DNA of 64,000 nucleotides from Gammaproteobacteria bacterium. Its GTDB lineage: Bacteria; Pseudomonadota; Gammaproteobacteria; Pseudomonadales; Azotimanducaceae. The translations under genes were made by a program, and so were the position numbers. The notes under the pieces were generated by a model that was given only the letters and a program-made list of their open reading frames with translations, ran no database searches and was not told where the DNA came from. Of the stretch, positions 19,404 through 28,023 are shown piece by piece. The stretch is from the NCBI GenBank assembly GCA_003247835.1, contig QJYB01000024.1, positions 1 to 64,000 of the forward strand, given 5' to 3'. The first letter of the stretch is position 1. Every line of letters starts with the position of its first letter.

Positions 19404-20881
19404 TGCTCCCGGAAAAACATCTGCTGCGGTGCCTGCTCGGCCTCATGCTCTGGCTGCCTGCGACCTGGGTTTACGCCGACGCGGTCCAGGTCGGCAGCAA
19501 GAATTTCAACGAGTCCTACATACTGGCTGAGATCATCGCCCAGCGGCTGGAAGCAGCGGGGCTGGACGTGGAGCGGCGCTATGGTCTCGGCGGCACGCTG
19601 ATCTGCTTCGAAGCACTGCAGGCGGGCGAGATCGATCTTTACGTGGAGTACACGGGCACCCTGAGTCAGGTCGTGCTGGGCACGCCGGACGTCAACGGAG
19701 TATCGGCGCTCGACGCCCTCATCGCGGAGCGGGGACTGATGCTGCTTGCTCCGCTCGGCTTCAACAACACCTACGCCATCGCGGTCCCCCGGGCGCTGGC
19801 GGTCGAGAAGGGTCTGAAACGGATCGGTGATCTGGCGGCACATCCTGAGCTCAGGGTGGTGGTCAGTCACGAGTTTCTCGAGCGCGAGGACGGCTGGCGC
19901 GGTCTGGCTCGTGCCTACGGGCTCGGTACGGAGGTCAAAGGCATCGAGCACGGACTGGCCTACCAGGCCATGCAGGCGGGGAGCATCCAGGTGACGGACG
20001 CCTACTCCACGGACGGCGAGCTCGAGCAGTACGATCTGGTGATTCTCGACGACGATCAGGGCTACTTCCCGGAGTACCTGGCAGTGCCACTGGCGCGCCG
20101 CACGCTCCCGGCAGTGGCGGTCGATGCCCTGTCGGCGCTGTCCGGGACCATCGACGACCGCCAGATGCAGACCATGAATGCCCGTGTGGTGTTCGGTGGC
20201 CTGAGCTTTGCGGAAGTTGCCAATGATTTCCTCGTGGCCCGTAATCTCGCCCCGGAGCGTTCCTCCGGCAGCACGATGCTCACGGACCTGCGCCGCAACA
20301 CGGCTCAGCATCTGAAGCTGACCGGAGCAGCACTGCTGACGGCCGTCCTGGTCGGCATCGGCGTGAGCCTTGTCGTGTTCCGCGCGCCACTGGCATCCCG
20401 GGCGGTGATCTATTTCTGCGGACTGCTGCAGACCGTGCCGTCCATCGCGCTGCTCGCGCTGCTCATTCCGGTGCTCGGGATCGGGGTGGCACCGGCGATC
20501 CTGGCGCTGTTTCTCTACTCGCTGCTGCCCATCCTGCGCAACACGATCACGGCGTTGACGACCATCGACCCGACGCTCGTCCGGGTAGCCATTGCCATGG
20601 GGCTGTCACGGCGTCAACAGCTCCGATACGTCTATCTGCCGCTGTCCCTGCCGAGCATGTTCGCCGGCATCCGAACGGCGGCCGTGATCAGTATCGGCAC
20701 GGCAACGCTCGCGGCGTTCATCGGGGCCGGTGGGCTTGGCGATCCCATCGTCACCGGACTCGCGCTGAACGACGTGGGCCTGATCCTGCAGGGCGCGGTT
20801 CCGGCGGCGCTGCTGGCGGTGGTGACGGAGCTCGTTTTCGAAGCACTGGAGCGCTGGCTGATTCCAGGCCACCTCCGGTAA
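19403..20881 (+). CDS. Fused substrate-binding protein/permease of osmoprotectant-type ABC transporter
   Basis: Signal peptide, then VQVGSKNFNESYILAEIIAQRLEAAGLDVERRYGLGGT.. (OpuAC/YehZ-like), then permease with EAA-like loop (AIAMGLSRRQQLRYVYLPLSLPSMFAGIRTA). Confidence 0.88.
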   Translation: MLPEKHLLRCLLGLMLWLPATWVYADAVQVGSKNFNESYILAEIIAQRLEAAGLDVERRYGLGGTLICFEALQAGEIDLYVEYTGTLSQVVLGTPDVNGVSALDALIAERGLMLLAPLGFNNTYAIAVPRALAVEKGLKRIGDLAAHPELRVVVSHEFLEREDGWRGLARAYGLGTEVKGIEHGLAYQAMQAGSIQVTDAYSTDGELEQYDLVILDDDQGYFPEYLAVPLARRTLPAVAVDALSALSGTIDDRQMQTMNARVVFGGLSFAEVANDFLVARNLAPERSSGSTMLTDLRRNTAQHLKLTGAALLTAVLVGIGVSLVVFRAPLASRAVIYFCGLLQTVPSIALLALLIPVLGIGVAPAILALFLYSLLPILRNTITALTTIDPTLVRVAIAMGLSRRQQLRYVYLPLSLPSMFAGIRTAAVISIGTATLAAFIGAGGLGDPIVTGLALNDVGLILQGAVPAALLAVVTELVFEALERWLIPGHLR

Positions 20882-20885
20882 ACCG

Positions 20886-21881
20886 TCAGAGCGTACCCAG
20901 GTAGGCATCGTAGGAGGCGCTCGCCGGATCGAAGTCCACGTCCGCGGGCGCGTCGCGCCAGATGGCGACCCACCAGTCCCGCCGCTGTCCCTTCAGACGG
21001 GAAGCTGCATGGATGTGCTCCTCCCAGGGAAAGTCCTCATCGCCGAAGTAATCCTCCGGTGACGGCCCCGGCAGGAAGAGGATGGCCTCGCCGCTCTGTA
21101 ACCGGCGCAGTCCCACCGGTGGAGCGCCGAACGATCTGGCCAGATCTGCCTGGGCCAGCATCTGAGCTTCGTCGAGGATCGCCAGTCGCCAGATCTCCCC
21201 GCCGGATTTCAGCATCAGCAGCCCCGGCGGGTCATCCACCAGGTAGTACTCCACCAGGCCGTGCGTCTCCATCAGCCCGCGCACATAAGCAGCGATCTGT
21301 CGATCCACCAGAAAAGGCGGAGGATCGATGGCCAGGCTGGATTTCAACCTCGCCGTGTACTGATTGAAGTACTCGTGCAGCAGCTCGTTGACAAATCGGT
21401 GCACGGTTCGGATGGGTTCTGCACACTGCTTCGGAATGAACCGGTGAATCAGGCCGGCATTGAAAGCCTCCACCGCCAGCTTCTCGTCGGCTACGCCGGT
21501 GAGCATCGCCCGGCGGATGTATGGATCTTCCAGGGCCTCACAGAACATGAGCCCGTCCAGCGACGGCATGGCGTAGTCCACCACCAGCACCGCGTTGCGC
21601 CGGAAGCGGTCCACATGGTTTATCTCCTGCTCGATCAGCCCGACGTCCAGATGGATGATGGTGTCTCCGGCCTGCCGCTGGAGCGAAAAACACCGGTCCA
21701 TGAGCGGGGCGAGCGGGATGGGCTCTCTCAGGAAGGCCAGGGCCTGTTCGGGGTCCGTGAACGTTCTGCACGCCCAGTTGCCCGGCAGCTCCAGATCCAG
21801 GCTCTGCAGAAAGGACGCGTTGTCGTCCACGAAACAGATGGTCGTGGGGTGAAAGTAGGGCGACAGGGCGAGCTCGGCCAT
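20886..21881 (-). CDS. Response regulator receiver protein with an insertion in the REC domain and an uncharacterised C-terminus
   Basis: ICFVDDNASFLQSL ... AVLVVDYAMPSLDGLMFCEAL .. AMLTGVADEKLAVEAFNAGLIHRFIPK. Confidence 0.8.
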   Translation of the reverse strand: MAELALSPYFHPTTICFVDDNASFLQSLDLELPGNWACRTFTDPEQALAFLREPIPLAPLMDRCFSLQRQAGDTIIHLDVGLIEQEINHVDRFRRNAVLVVDYAMPSLDGLMFCEALEDPYIRRAMLTGVADEKLAVEAFNAGLIHRFIPKQCAEPIRTVHRFVNELLHEYFNQYTARLKSSLAIDPPPFLVDRQIAAYVRGLMETHGLVEYYLVDDPPGLLMLKSGGEIWRLAILDEAQMLAQADLARSFGAPPVGLRRLQSGEAILFLPGPSPEDYFGDEDFPWEEHIHAASRLKGQRRDWWVAIWRDAPADVDFDPASASYDAYLGTL

Positions 21882-21884
21882 GAC

Positions 21885-22187
21885 TCACACCAGGAGGTTG
21901 TGCAGCGCTTCGCGCTTTCGCGCGGACATGCGCCGATAGCAGCGGATCAGTTCCGCTTCCTGGGGCGTCAGATCCCGGCGGAACAGATTTTCGAACTGCC
22001 CGTGCAGAGGAGGCTCGATGTCGCGAACGGTGGTCTCGTCGGGGATACCGCTGAACGTCTGCTGCAGTCGGGCTACAATGTCCGAGTTCATGCTGCGCCG
22101 GTAGTGGCGGGCGGATTCCCGGATCTGATCTCTCATCGCTGGCGGAAGTCGGACCATGTACTTGTAGGGTTGCACTTTCTCTTTCAT
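21885..22187 (-). CDS. Arc-like ribbon-helix-helix DNA-binding protein
   Basis: MKEKVQPYKYMVRLPPAMRDQIRESARHYRRSMNSDIVARLQ: Arc-type RHH. Confidence 0.8.
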   Translation of the reverse strand: MKEKVQPYKYMVRLPPAMRDQIRESARHYRRSMNSDIVARLQQTFSGIPDETTVRDIEPPLHGQFENLFRRDLTPQEAELIRCYRRMSARKREALHNLLV

Positions 22188-22421
22188 GGTTTGGGGCCGC
22201 CCTTGATCGTGCTCTGAGTGAATCGTTCGCTGCTCTGCTGGAACGTGCCTTTCGAGCCGGTCTTCACTCGCGGCCACCGCCACGGAACACGGGGACTCGA
22301 CTCGTCTCTTCAAACATCGAAGAGCAGAAATCGGGTGTAGGCAAAATGCCTGACCGAATCTAGTCCTGTTCGGCCCACGTCTCAAGGGTGGCAAAGTGAT
22401 ATCAAACGAGGAAGGCAAGCC

Positions 22422-23201
22422 GTGACCGAAGATGTGACCTCACAGATGCAACCATTGCAGCGCCAGAACATCCGCCTGGCCGCCACCGTGGTTCTGATGC
22501 GTGATACGCCTCAGGGCATCGAGGTGTTCATGATGCAGCGGCCGGGTGGGGTGGACTTTCCCGACCTCCACGTGTTTCCGGGCGGCAAGGTGGACGAGCA
22601 GGACCTGCTCGAGGGCTGGGTACACGGCTGCTCGGAAGCCGAGGCCAATCGTCTGCTCGGTCTGCCGGCCGGCGGTCTGCGCTACTGGGTGACCGCCATC
22701 CGCGAGTGCTTCGAAGAGTGCGGCGTGCTGCTCGCCCGGCGCGGTGGCCGGTTTCTGGCGCTCGACGAGCCCGCGGAAGTGGGCCGCTTCGACGGCTACC
22801 GGCAGGCGCTCATCGATGGCCACATGACCATGGCCGATCTCTGCCGGCAGGAGGATCTGGTGCTGGCTGCGGACTGTCTGTCCTACTTCAGTCACTGGCT
22901 GACTCCGCCATCCGTGCCGCGACGCTTCGATACGCGATTCTTCGTTGCCCGAATGCCGGTCATGCAGGACACGGCGGCACACGCCTGGGAGACGGCCGGC
23001 GAGCACTGGATCGCTCCGGGTGAGGCGCTGGCGGCGGCGGAGTCCGGCGAGTGGCGGATGATCTCACCGACGCTCACGACCCTGAAAAGTCTGGCGCGTT
23101 TTTCCCGTGTGGATGCGGTCTTCGAGGCCGTGGCTCGAACGGCTCATCTGCCGCCGCTCACCGCAGAGCTCGCCCAGCAGGGGATGCAGCCACTCCGATG
23201 A
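22422..23201 (+). CDS. NUDIX hydrolase
   Basis: LHVFPGGKVDEQD .. AIRECFEECGVLLA NUDIX-box-like. Confidence 0.85.
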   Translation: MTEDVTSQMQPLQRQNIRLAATVVLMRDTPQGIEVFMMQRPGGVDFPDLHVFPGGKVDEQDLLEGWVHGCSEAEANRLLGLPAGGLRYWVTAIRECFEECGVLLARRGGRFLALDEPAEVGRFDGYRQALIDGHMTMADLCRQEDLVLAADCLSYFSHWLTPPSVPRRFDTRFFVARMPVMQDTAAHAWETAGEHWIAPGEALAAAESGEWRMISPTLTTLKSLARFSRVDAVFEAVARTAHLPPLTAELAQQGMQPLR

Positions 23202-23863
23202 GTCCGTTGCTCGAGGCACGAGCCCTGGGCAAGTCGTTTCTCGATGGCGGAGAGCGACGTGTGGTGATCGACGCGTTGAACGTCACTGTGGGTAGTGGTG
23301 AGATCCTTGCCCTCGTCGGACCAAGCGGATCCGGTAAATCCACGCTGCTGAATCTGCTGGCCGGATTGCAGCGCCCGGACGGCGGCTCGATCCATCTTGA
23401 CGTAGGTGGTTCCGTGGTGGCGTTACAGGACCTCGGCGAGGCGCAGTTGACGCGCATCCGTCGTCGCTGTGTGGGCTACGTCTTCCAGTTCTTCAACCTC
23501 ATCCCGACCCTCACAGTTCGGGAGAATGTGCTGCTGCCGCTGGAGCTGAACGGGCTCATGACGTTCGCTGGTGAAGCGCTGGCCCGGCTGACCACACTGG
23601 GACTGGATCACCGGCTCGACGACTTCCCCGCACACCTTTCCGGGGGTGAGCGACAGCGCACTGCCATCGCCCGCGCACTCGCGCACCGTCCGCGCCTGGT
23701 GCTTGCCGACGAACCCACCGGCAATCTCGATCACGCCAACGCGGAACGGGTGGTGGATCTGCTCGTTGCCCAGGTGCGCTCGTTGTCCTGCGCGCTGGTG
23801 CTGGCGACCCACAGCGACGTCATCGCCGGTCGCGCCGACCGGATACTGCGGCTCGACGGCTGA
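23198..23863 (+). CDS. ABC transporter ATP-binding protein (LolD/MacB-like)
   Basis: Walker [36 protein letters not shown]. Confidence 0.92.
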   Translation: MSPLLEARALGKSFLDGGERRVVIDALNVTVGSGEILALVGPSGSGKSTLLNLLAGLQRPDGGSIHLDVGGSVVALQDLGEAQLTRIRRRCVGYVFQFFNLIPTLTVRENVLLPLELNGLMTFAGEALARLTTLGLDHRLDDFPAHLSGGERQRTAIARALAHRPRLVLADEPTGNLDHANAERVVDLLVAQVRSLSCALVLATHSDVIAGRADRILRLDG

Positions 23864-23865
23864 CG

Positions 23866-26193
23866 GTGCGACTGCTCACGCTGAGCCAGCTCCGCCACCT
23901 GCGCTTCGCCCCCTGGAGCACGCTGACCGTGGTGCTCGGTATCGCGCTGGCGGTGTCCTCCATCGTCGCCGTGCACCAGATCAGCCGGCAGGTGGTCGTG
24001 AGCCTGGCTGATGTCATGCCGGCCTATCTCGACGACGTGTCAGACCTGGTCGATCGACCCGGGCTGGTCATGTCCGACTATTTCGAGCTCCGTGAGAGAT
24101 GGCGGCGCGGCGAGCTGGCGCAGCTTGTCGGACTGATGCCACTGGTGGAAGGCAGCGTGCTGACAGACCGTGGTGTCATCTCCGTGGTCGGCGTGGATGC
24201 GTTTTCCGGCGTGAGGGCGGTTGCCGGACTGGCCTTCCTGCCGCCCGGTACCATCGTCGCAGGCCCGTCGCTCGACGTGGCTGTCGATGAGTCACTGACC
24301 ATCGGTGATGTCCCTTATCGCGTCGCCTTCGTTCATGAAACAGTGCCGGCAGGTATGGTGGTGACGGACATCGGTACCGCCCAGATGATGCTGGGTCGGG
24401 ACGACGAGGCGCTGGACCGGATCGCCGTAGTCGCGGAACCGTCGCTGCGGCGGCTCGAGGCGTGGGGCGAGCGGTTGATGCCAGGTCTTTCCGCCGGGCT
24501 GCGCCTGCCGGCCTGGACGTTGCCAGGCTGGCGGGTGCAGCCGGTCGACTCGGCACTGCCCGATCTGGCTTTCGCCCGATCGGTGCTCTTCAATCTGGGC
24601 GCGCTGGGCTCACTGGCGCTGGTGGTGGCCTGGCTGCTCGTCTATCAGGTGGGCGTCATCTGGTTGCGACGCCGGGCGCTGACCCTGACGAGACTGGAGC
24701 AGATGGGCGTCTCGCACCGTGAGCTCCGAAGCGGTTTCCTGTCGAGCCTGGTGGGACTCGGCGGCGTGGCGGCGGGTGTCGGCGTCGTGACTGGAGATAT
24801 CCTGGCGCGGGCTTTGTCCCGGGCGGTCACCGGCTACGGCAACCTGGGTATTCCGGTACCGTCGCTGGACGGATGGGTGGTCGGAAAAGCGTTGGCCAGC
24901 GCCGTTCTTGTCTGTCTGGCGGGTGGTTGGGTCGCCTATCGCCGGGAACGACTGCCTGCGTCCGGAACCCTGCTTCGCTGGCTGTTTCCCTGCGGCATGT
25001 TTGCCGTCGGTACCTACGGTCTTGCCGGTACCGACAGCCTGCTCGGCGCCTTTGCCGCCGTCGCGGCGGTAGCCGTCCTCGGGTTGCTGGCCATCTCACC
25101 GGCGTTGCGTGGTTTGAAACGTTACGCGACCCGCATGAAAGGCGGACTGCTGCTGCGCAGCGGCGTGCGGGAGCTTGTCTGGTATCCCGGTGATCTGGCG
25201 GTGGCGGTGGGTGCGCTGGTACTCGCGCTGGCGACCAGCATCGCCATTGCCGCCATGGTCGACAGCTTCCGCAGCGACTTCGAGCGGATGCTCGACCAGC
25301 GACTGGCCTACGATCTGTTCGTCGACGGTGGCGGACGCGATCTGGACAACCTGGGTCGTGAGCTTGCGGATCTCGCAGGCGTCACCCGCGTGCAGCGTTA
25401 CGGCGGGCAGGAGATGACGCTCCTGGGCAGACGGCTGGCCGTCAGCTTCACCCGGTTCGATGCCCGGGAGAGCCGTCGTTACGGTCTCGATTCGGCCCTG
25501 ATGGTGGGTCAGTGCATCGTCTCCGAACGGCTCGCACGGGAGCTGGCGCTCGACATTGGTGACGCTGTACCGGAGATCGGCCTGACGGTGGCGGGCATCT
25601 TCCCGGGCTATGGGGACGCGGTGCCGAGATTGCTGATGAACGAGGCCGACGCCATCCGACTCGGCCTGCCGTTGCGCTACGACCGGCTGGGCGTGGATGC
25701 CGCGGAACCCTCGCTGATCATCGGAAGGCTCGAAGCCACCGGCGAGGGAATGGTCGTTCAGGAGCGGACTGCTGTGCGGACACGGGCCCTGGCCGTGTTC
25801 GATCAGACGTTCACGATTACCGGTGCGCTGACACTGCTGGCGCTGATTGTGGCCGCGGTGGGGCTGTACAACGCGTTGCTGGCACTGGCGCTGCAGAGAC
25901 AACGGACACGTCACCTCTTCGATGCCATGGGGGTAACCGGCGTGGAGCAGACCTGGGTAGATGCCGGCAGGACGATGGCCGTATGCACACTCGTCGTGCT
26001 GCTGGCGCTGCCGCTCGGGCTGCTCATGGGTGCGCTGCTCTGCGAGGTGATCAACCCGCGGGCATTCGGTTGGAGCATCGCGCTGGCGCCAGGCGCGGGC
26101 ACCATCTTCAGGCCGGTGCTGGTCGCCCTGGGGGTGAGCGCACTGGTCTCGCTGCTGCCCGTGCCATCCGAGGAGGTGCCCGATGTGGAGTAG
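23866..26193 (+). CDS. FtsX-like permease (tandem FtsX domains)
   Basis: 775 aa, two FtsX-like TM blocks, follows the ATPase gene by 2 nt. Confidence 0.88.
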   Translation: MRLLTLSQLRHLRFAPWSTLTVVLGIALAVSSIVAVHQISRQVVVSLADVMPAYLDDVSDLVDRPGLVMSDYFELRERWRRGELAQLVGLMPLVEGSVLTDRGVISVVGVDAFSGVRAVAGLAFLPPGTIVAGPSLDVAVDESLTIGDVPYRVAFVHETVPAGMVVTDIGTAQMMLGRDDEALDRIAVVAEPSLRRLEAWGERLMPGLSAGLRLPAWTLPGWRVQPVDSALPDLAFARSVLFNLGALGSLALVVAWLLVYQVGVIWLRRRALTLTRLEQMGVSHRELRSGFLSSLVGLGGVAAGVGVVTGDILARALSRAVTGYGNLGIPVPSLDGWVVGKALASAVLVCLAGGWVAYRRERLPASGTLLRWLFPCGMFAVGTYGLAGTDSLLGAFAAVAAVAVLGLLAISPALRGLKRYATRMKGGLLLRSGVRELVWYPGDLAVAVGALVLALATSIAIAAMVDSFRSDFERMLDQRLAYDLFVDGGGRDLDNLGRELADLAGVTRVQRYGGQEMTLLGRRLAVSFTRFDARESRRYGLDSALMVGQCIVSERLARELALDIGDAVPEIGLTVAGIFPGYGDAVPRLLMNEADAIRLGLPLRYDRLGVDAAEPSLIIGRLEATGEGMVVQERTAVRTRALAVFDQTFTITGALTLLALIVAAVGLYNALLALALQRQRTRHLFDAMGVTGVEQTWVDAGRTMAVCTLVVLLALPLGLLMGALLCEVINPRAFGWSIALAPGAGTIFRPVLVALGVSALVSLLPVPSEEVPDVE

Positions 26194-27340
26194 GATGCTA
26201 TACGCGATCGGACTCGGCGCGCTGCTGCTGTTGAGCGGCTGTGACCAGCCGCCGAATCCGCCGCGAGCTTCCCTTGGGCTCGATGCGGTACTCGGAGATG
26301 GCGAGCCTCACGGTTTTGCGCGCGCCGATGCACCGCGTGTCTTCAACTTTCCCGCGGACTACGGGGCACATCCTGACTTCCGCAGCGAATGGTGGTACCT
26401 GACGTTCACCCTGGAGGACGACGAGAATCGCCCGGTCGGCGTCCAGCTGACGTTGTTTCGGCAGGCACTGGCTGCGGATGATGGGTCAATGCGCGAGCCA
26501 CCGGGAAACCGCTGGCAGACCCCGCAGGTCTACCTGGCCCACTTCGCGGTCACCGACACCGTCTCAGGCACGCATCGAGCCAGCGAACGGTTCGCGCGCG
26601 GCCATCCGCGTCTTGCGGGTGTAACGGCGGACCCGTTTCACCTCTGGCTGGAAGACTGGCAGGTGCTGGCGGTGGACCGCAGCACCTGGCAGTTGACGGT
26701 GGACGCGGGCGAGGTGGGTGCAGCACTCGAGCTTTCACTGCGGGGGGCACCCGTGCTCCAGGGAGAGGCAGGTCTCAGCCGCAAAGGCGAACGGCAGGCG
26801 TCCTATTACTACTCGCTGCCCGACATCGCTGTCTCCGGTCAGGTCCGTGTGGACGGTGTAGAGCGCCACGTGCAGGGCGGCGGCTGGCTCGACCGGGAGT
26901 GGAGCACGAGCGTGCTGTCGGCAGGTCAGCTCGGCTGGGACTGGTTCGCCCTGTCGCTGGACGACGGTCGCCGCGTCATGCTGTTTCGGCTGCGGCGGGG
27001 AGACGGTGCCCGTGATCCGCATGATCAGGGCATGGTTTCGGCGCCGGGTGTTCGCGACCGGCTGCTTATGGCCCCTGATTTCGAGCTCCGTCCGGTGCGG
27101 GTGTGGCAGGATGAGAAAGGGGTGGGGTGGCCTGTGGGCTGGTCGGTCCGGCTCGGGTCGGAGACCTGGTCAGTGGAGGCCGTGATGGACGATCAGCGCA
27201 TGCAGACCAGCATCCGCTACTGGGAAGGGCTGGTGACCGTTCGGGACGACGCGGGTGCGCGCATCGGCCGGGGGTATCTGGAGCTCACCGGTTACGATGA
27301 TGCACGGCAGGCTGACGGCTTGGGAGGAGGGTGGCGATGA
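26183..27340 (+). CDS. AttH/CrtC-like lipocalin-type lipoprotein (carotenoid 1,2-hydratase family)
   Basis: Lipobox LLLLSGCDQ; FNFPADYGAHPDFRSEWWYLTFTLEDDENRPVGVQLTLFR..; GGGWLDREWSTSVLSAGQLGWDWFALSLDDGR. Confidence 0.88.
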   Translation: MWSRMLYAIGLGALLLLSGCDQPPNPPRASLGLDAVLGDGEPHGFARADAPRVFNFPADYGAHPDFRSEWWYLTFTLEDDENRPVGVQLTLFRQALAADDGSMREPPGNRWQTPQVYLAHFAVTDTVSGTHRASERFARGHPRLAGVTADPFHLWLEDWQVLAVDRSTWQLTVDAGEVGAALELSLRGAPVLQGEAGLSRKGERQASYYYSLPDIAVSGQVRVDGVERHVQGGGWLDREWSTSVLSAGQLGWDWFALSLDDGRRVMLFRLRRGDGARDPHDQGMVSAPGVRDRLLMAPDFELRPVRVWQDEKGVGWPVGWSVRLGSETWSVEAVMDDQRMQTSIRYWEGLVTVRDDAGARIGRGYLELTGYDDARQADGLGGGWR

Positions 27341-27912
27341 CGGACGACGAGCTGTCCTGGCGGCGGATGGGCAGCCATGCGGGTCCCCGTCTGCCCCTGT
27401 TCGACGTCCGTTTCGACGACATGGAACATCCCGAGAGCGGGGAGGTCCTTTCCCGGCTCGTGCTGTCCTCCGTGGACTGGGTGAACCTCGTTGCGCTGAC
27501 ACCGGAAGGCGCGTCGGTGATGGTCCGCCAGTACCGCTTCGGCGTCGGCTATCCGACGTTGGAGACCCCCGGAGGCATGGTGGATCCGGGTGAGGACTCC
27601 CTCACTGCTGCCAGGCGTGAGCTCGTCGAGGAAACCGGGTTCACGGGCGGAACCTGGTCCTATCTGGGTGCCGTGGAGCCGAATCCGGCCTTTCACGACA
27701 ACCTCTGTCACCACTGGCTGGCGGAAGGGGTGGTCCGTACCCGGCCGCAGAACACCGGCGGCGGCGAGCACATTCACGTCACCCTGATGAGCGAAGCGGA
27801 GGTCCGGGCCGCTGTGCAGGACGGCACCATCCGTCACGCGCTGGCGCTGTCGGCCCTGGCCCGGGTATTCGACCTCTGGCCCAGGCCGTTCAGGCAGCCG
27901 CCCCCAGCCTAG
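27331..27912 (+). CDS. NUDIX hydrolase (ADP-ribose pyrophosphatase-like)
   Basis: GGMVDPGEDSLTAARRELVEETGFTGG: canonical NUDIX box. Confidence 0.92.
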   Translation: MAMTDDELSWRRMGSHAGPRLPLFDVRFDDMEHPESGEVLSRLVLSSVDWVNLVALTPEGASVMVRQYRFGVGYPTLETPGGMVDPGEDSLTAARRELVEETGFTGGTWSYLGAVEPNPAFHDNLCHHWLAEGVVRTRPQNTGGGEHIHVTLMSEAEVRAAVQDGTIRHALALSALARVFDLWPRPFRQPPPA

Positions 27913-28023
27913 GGAGATTATTCCCACCCATGCCGTCCACAGCCGGCACACACTAGGCTCGGCTTGAAAAGTCCGTCACAATGGCGGCTCGACGGTCCAT
28001 ATCGGCAGGGGACAAGTCACTCC

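Noticed and set aside
27960-28023. Possible c-di-GMP riboswitch upstream of the GGDEF-EAL gene
   Set aside because: I could not find GEMM-like conserved core sequences; only the generic stem structure upstream is reported.
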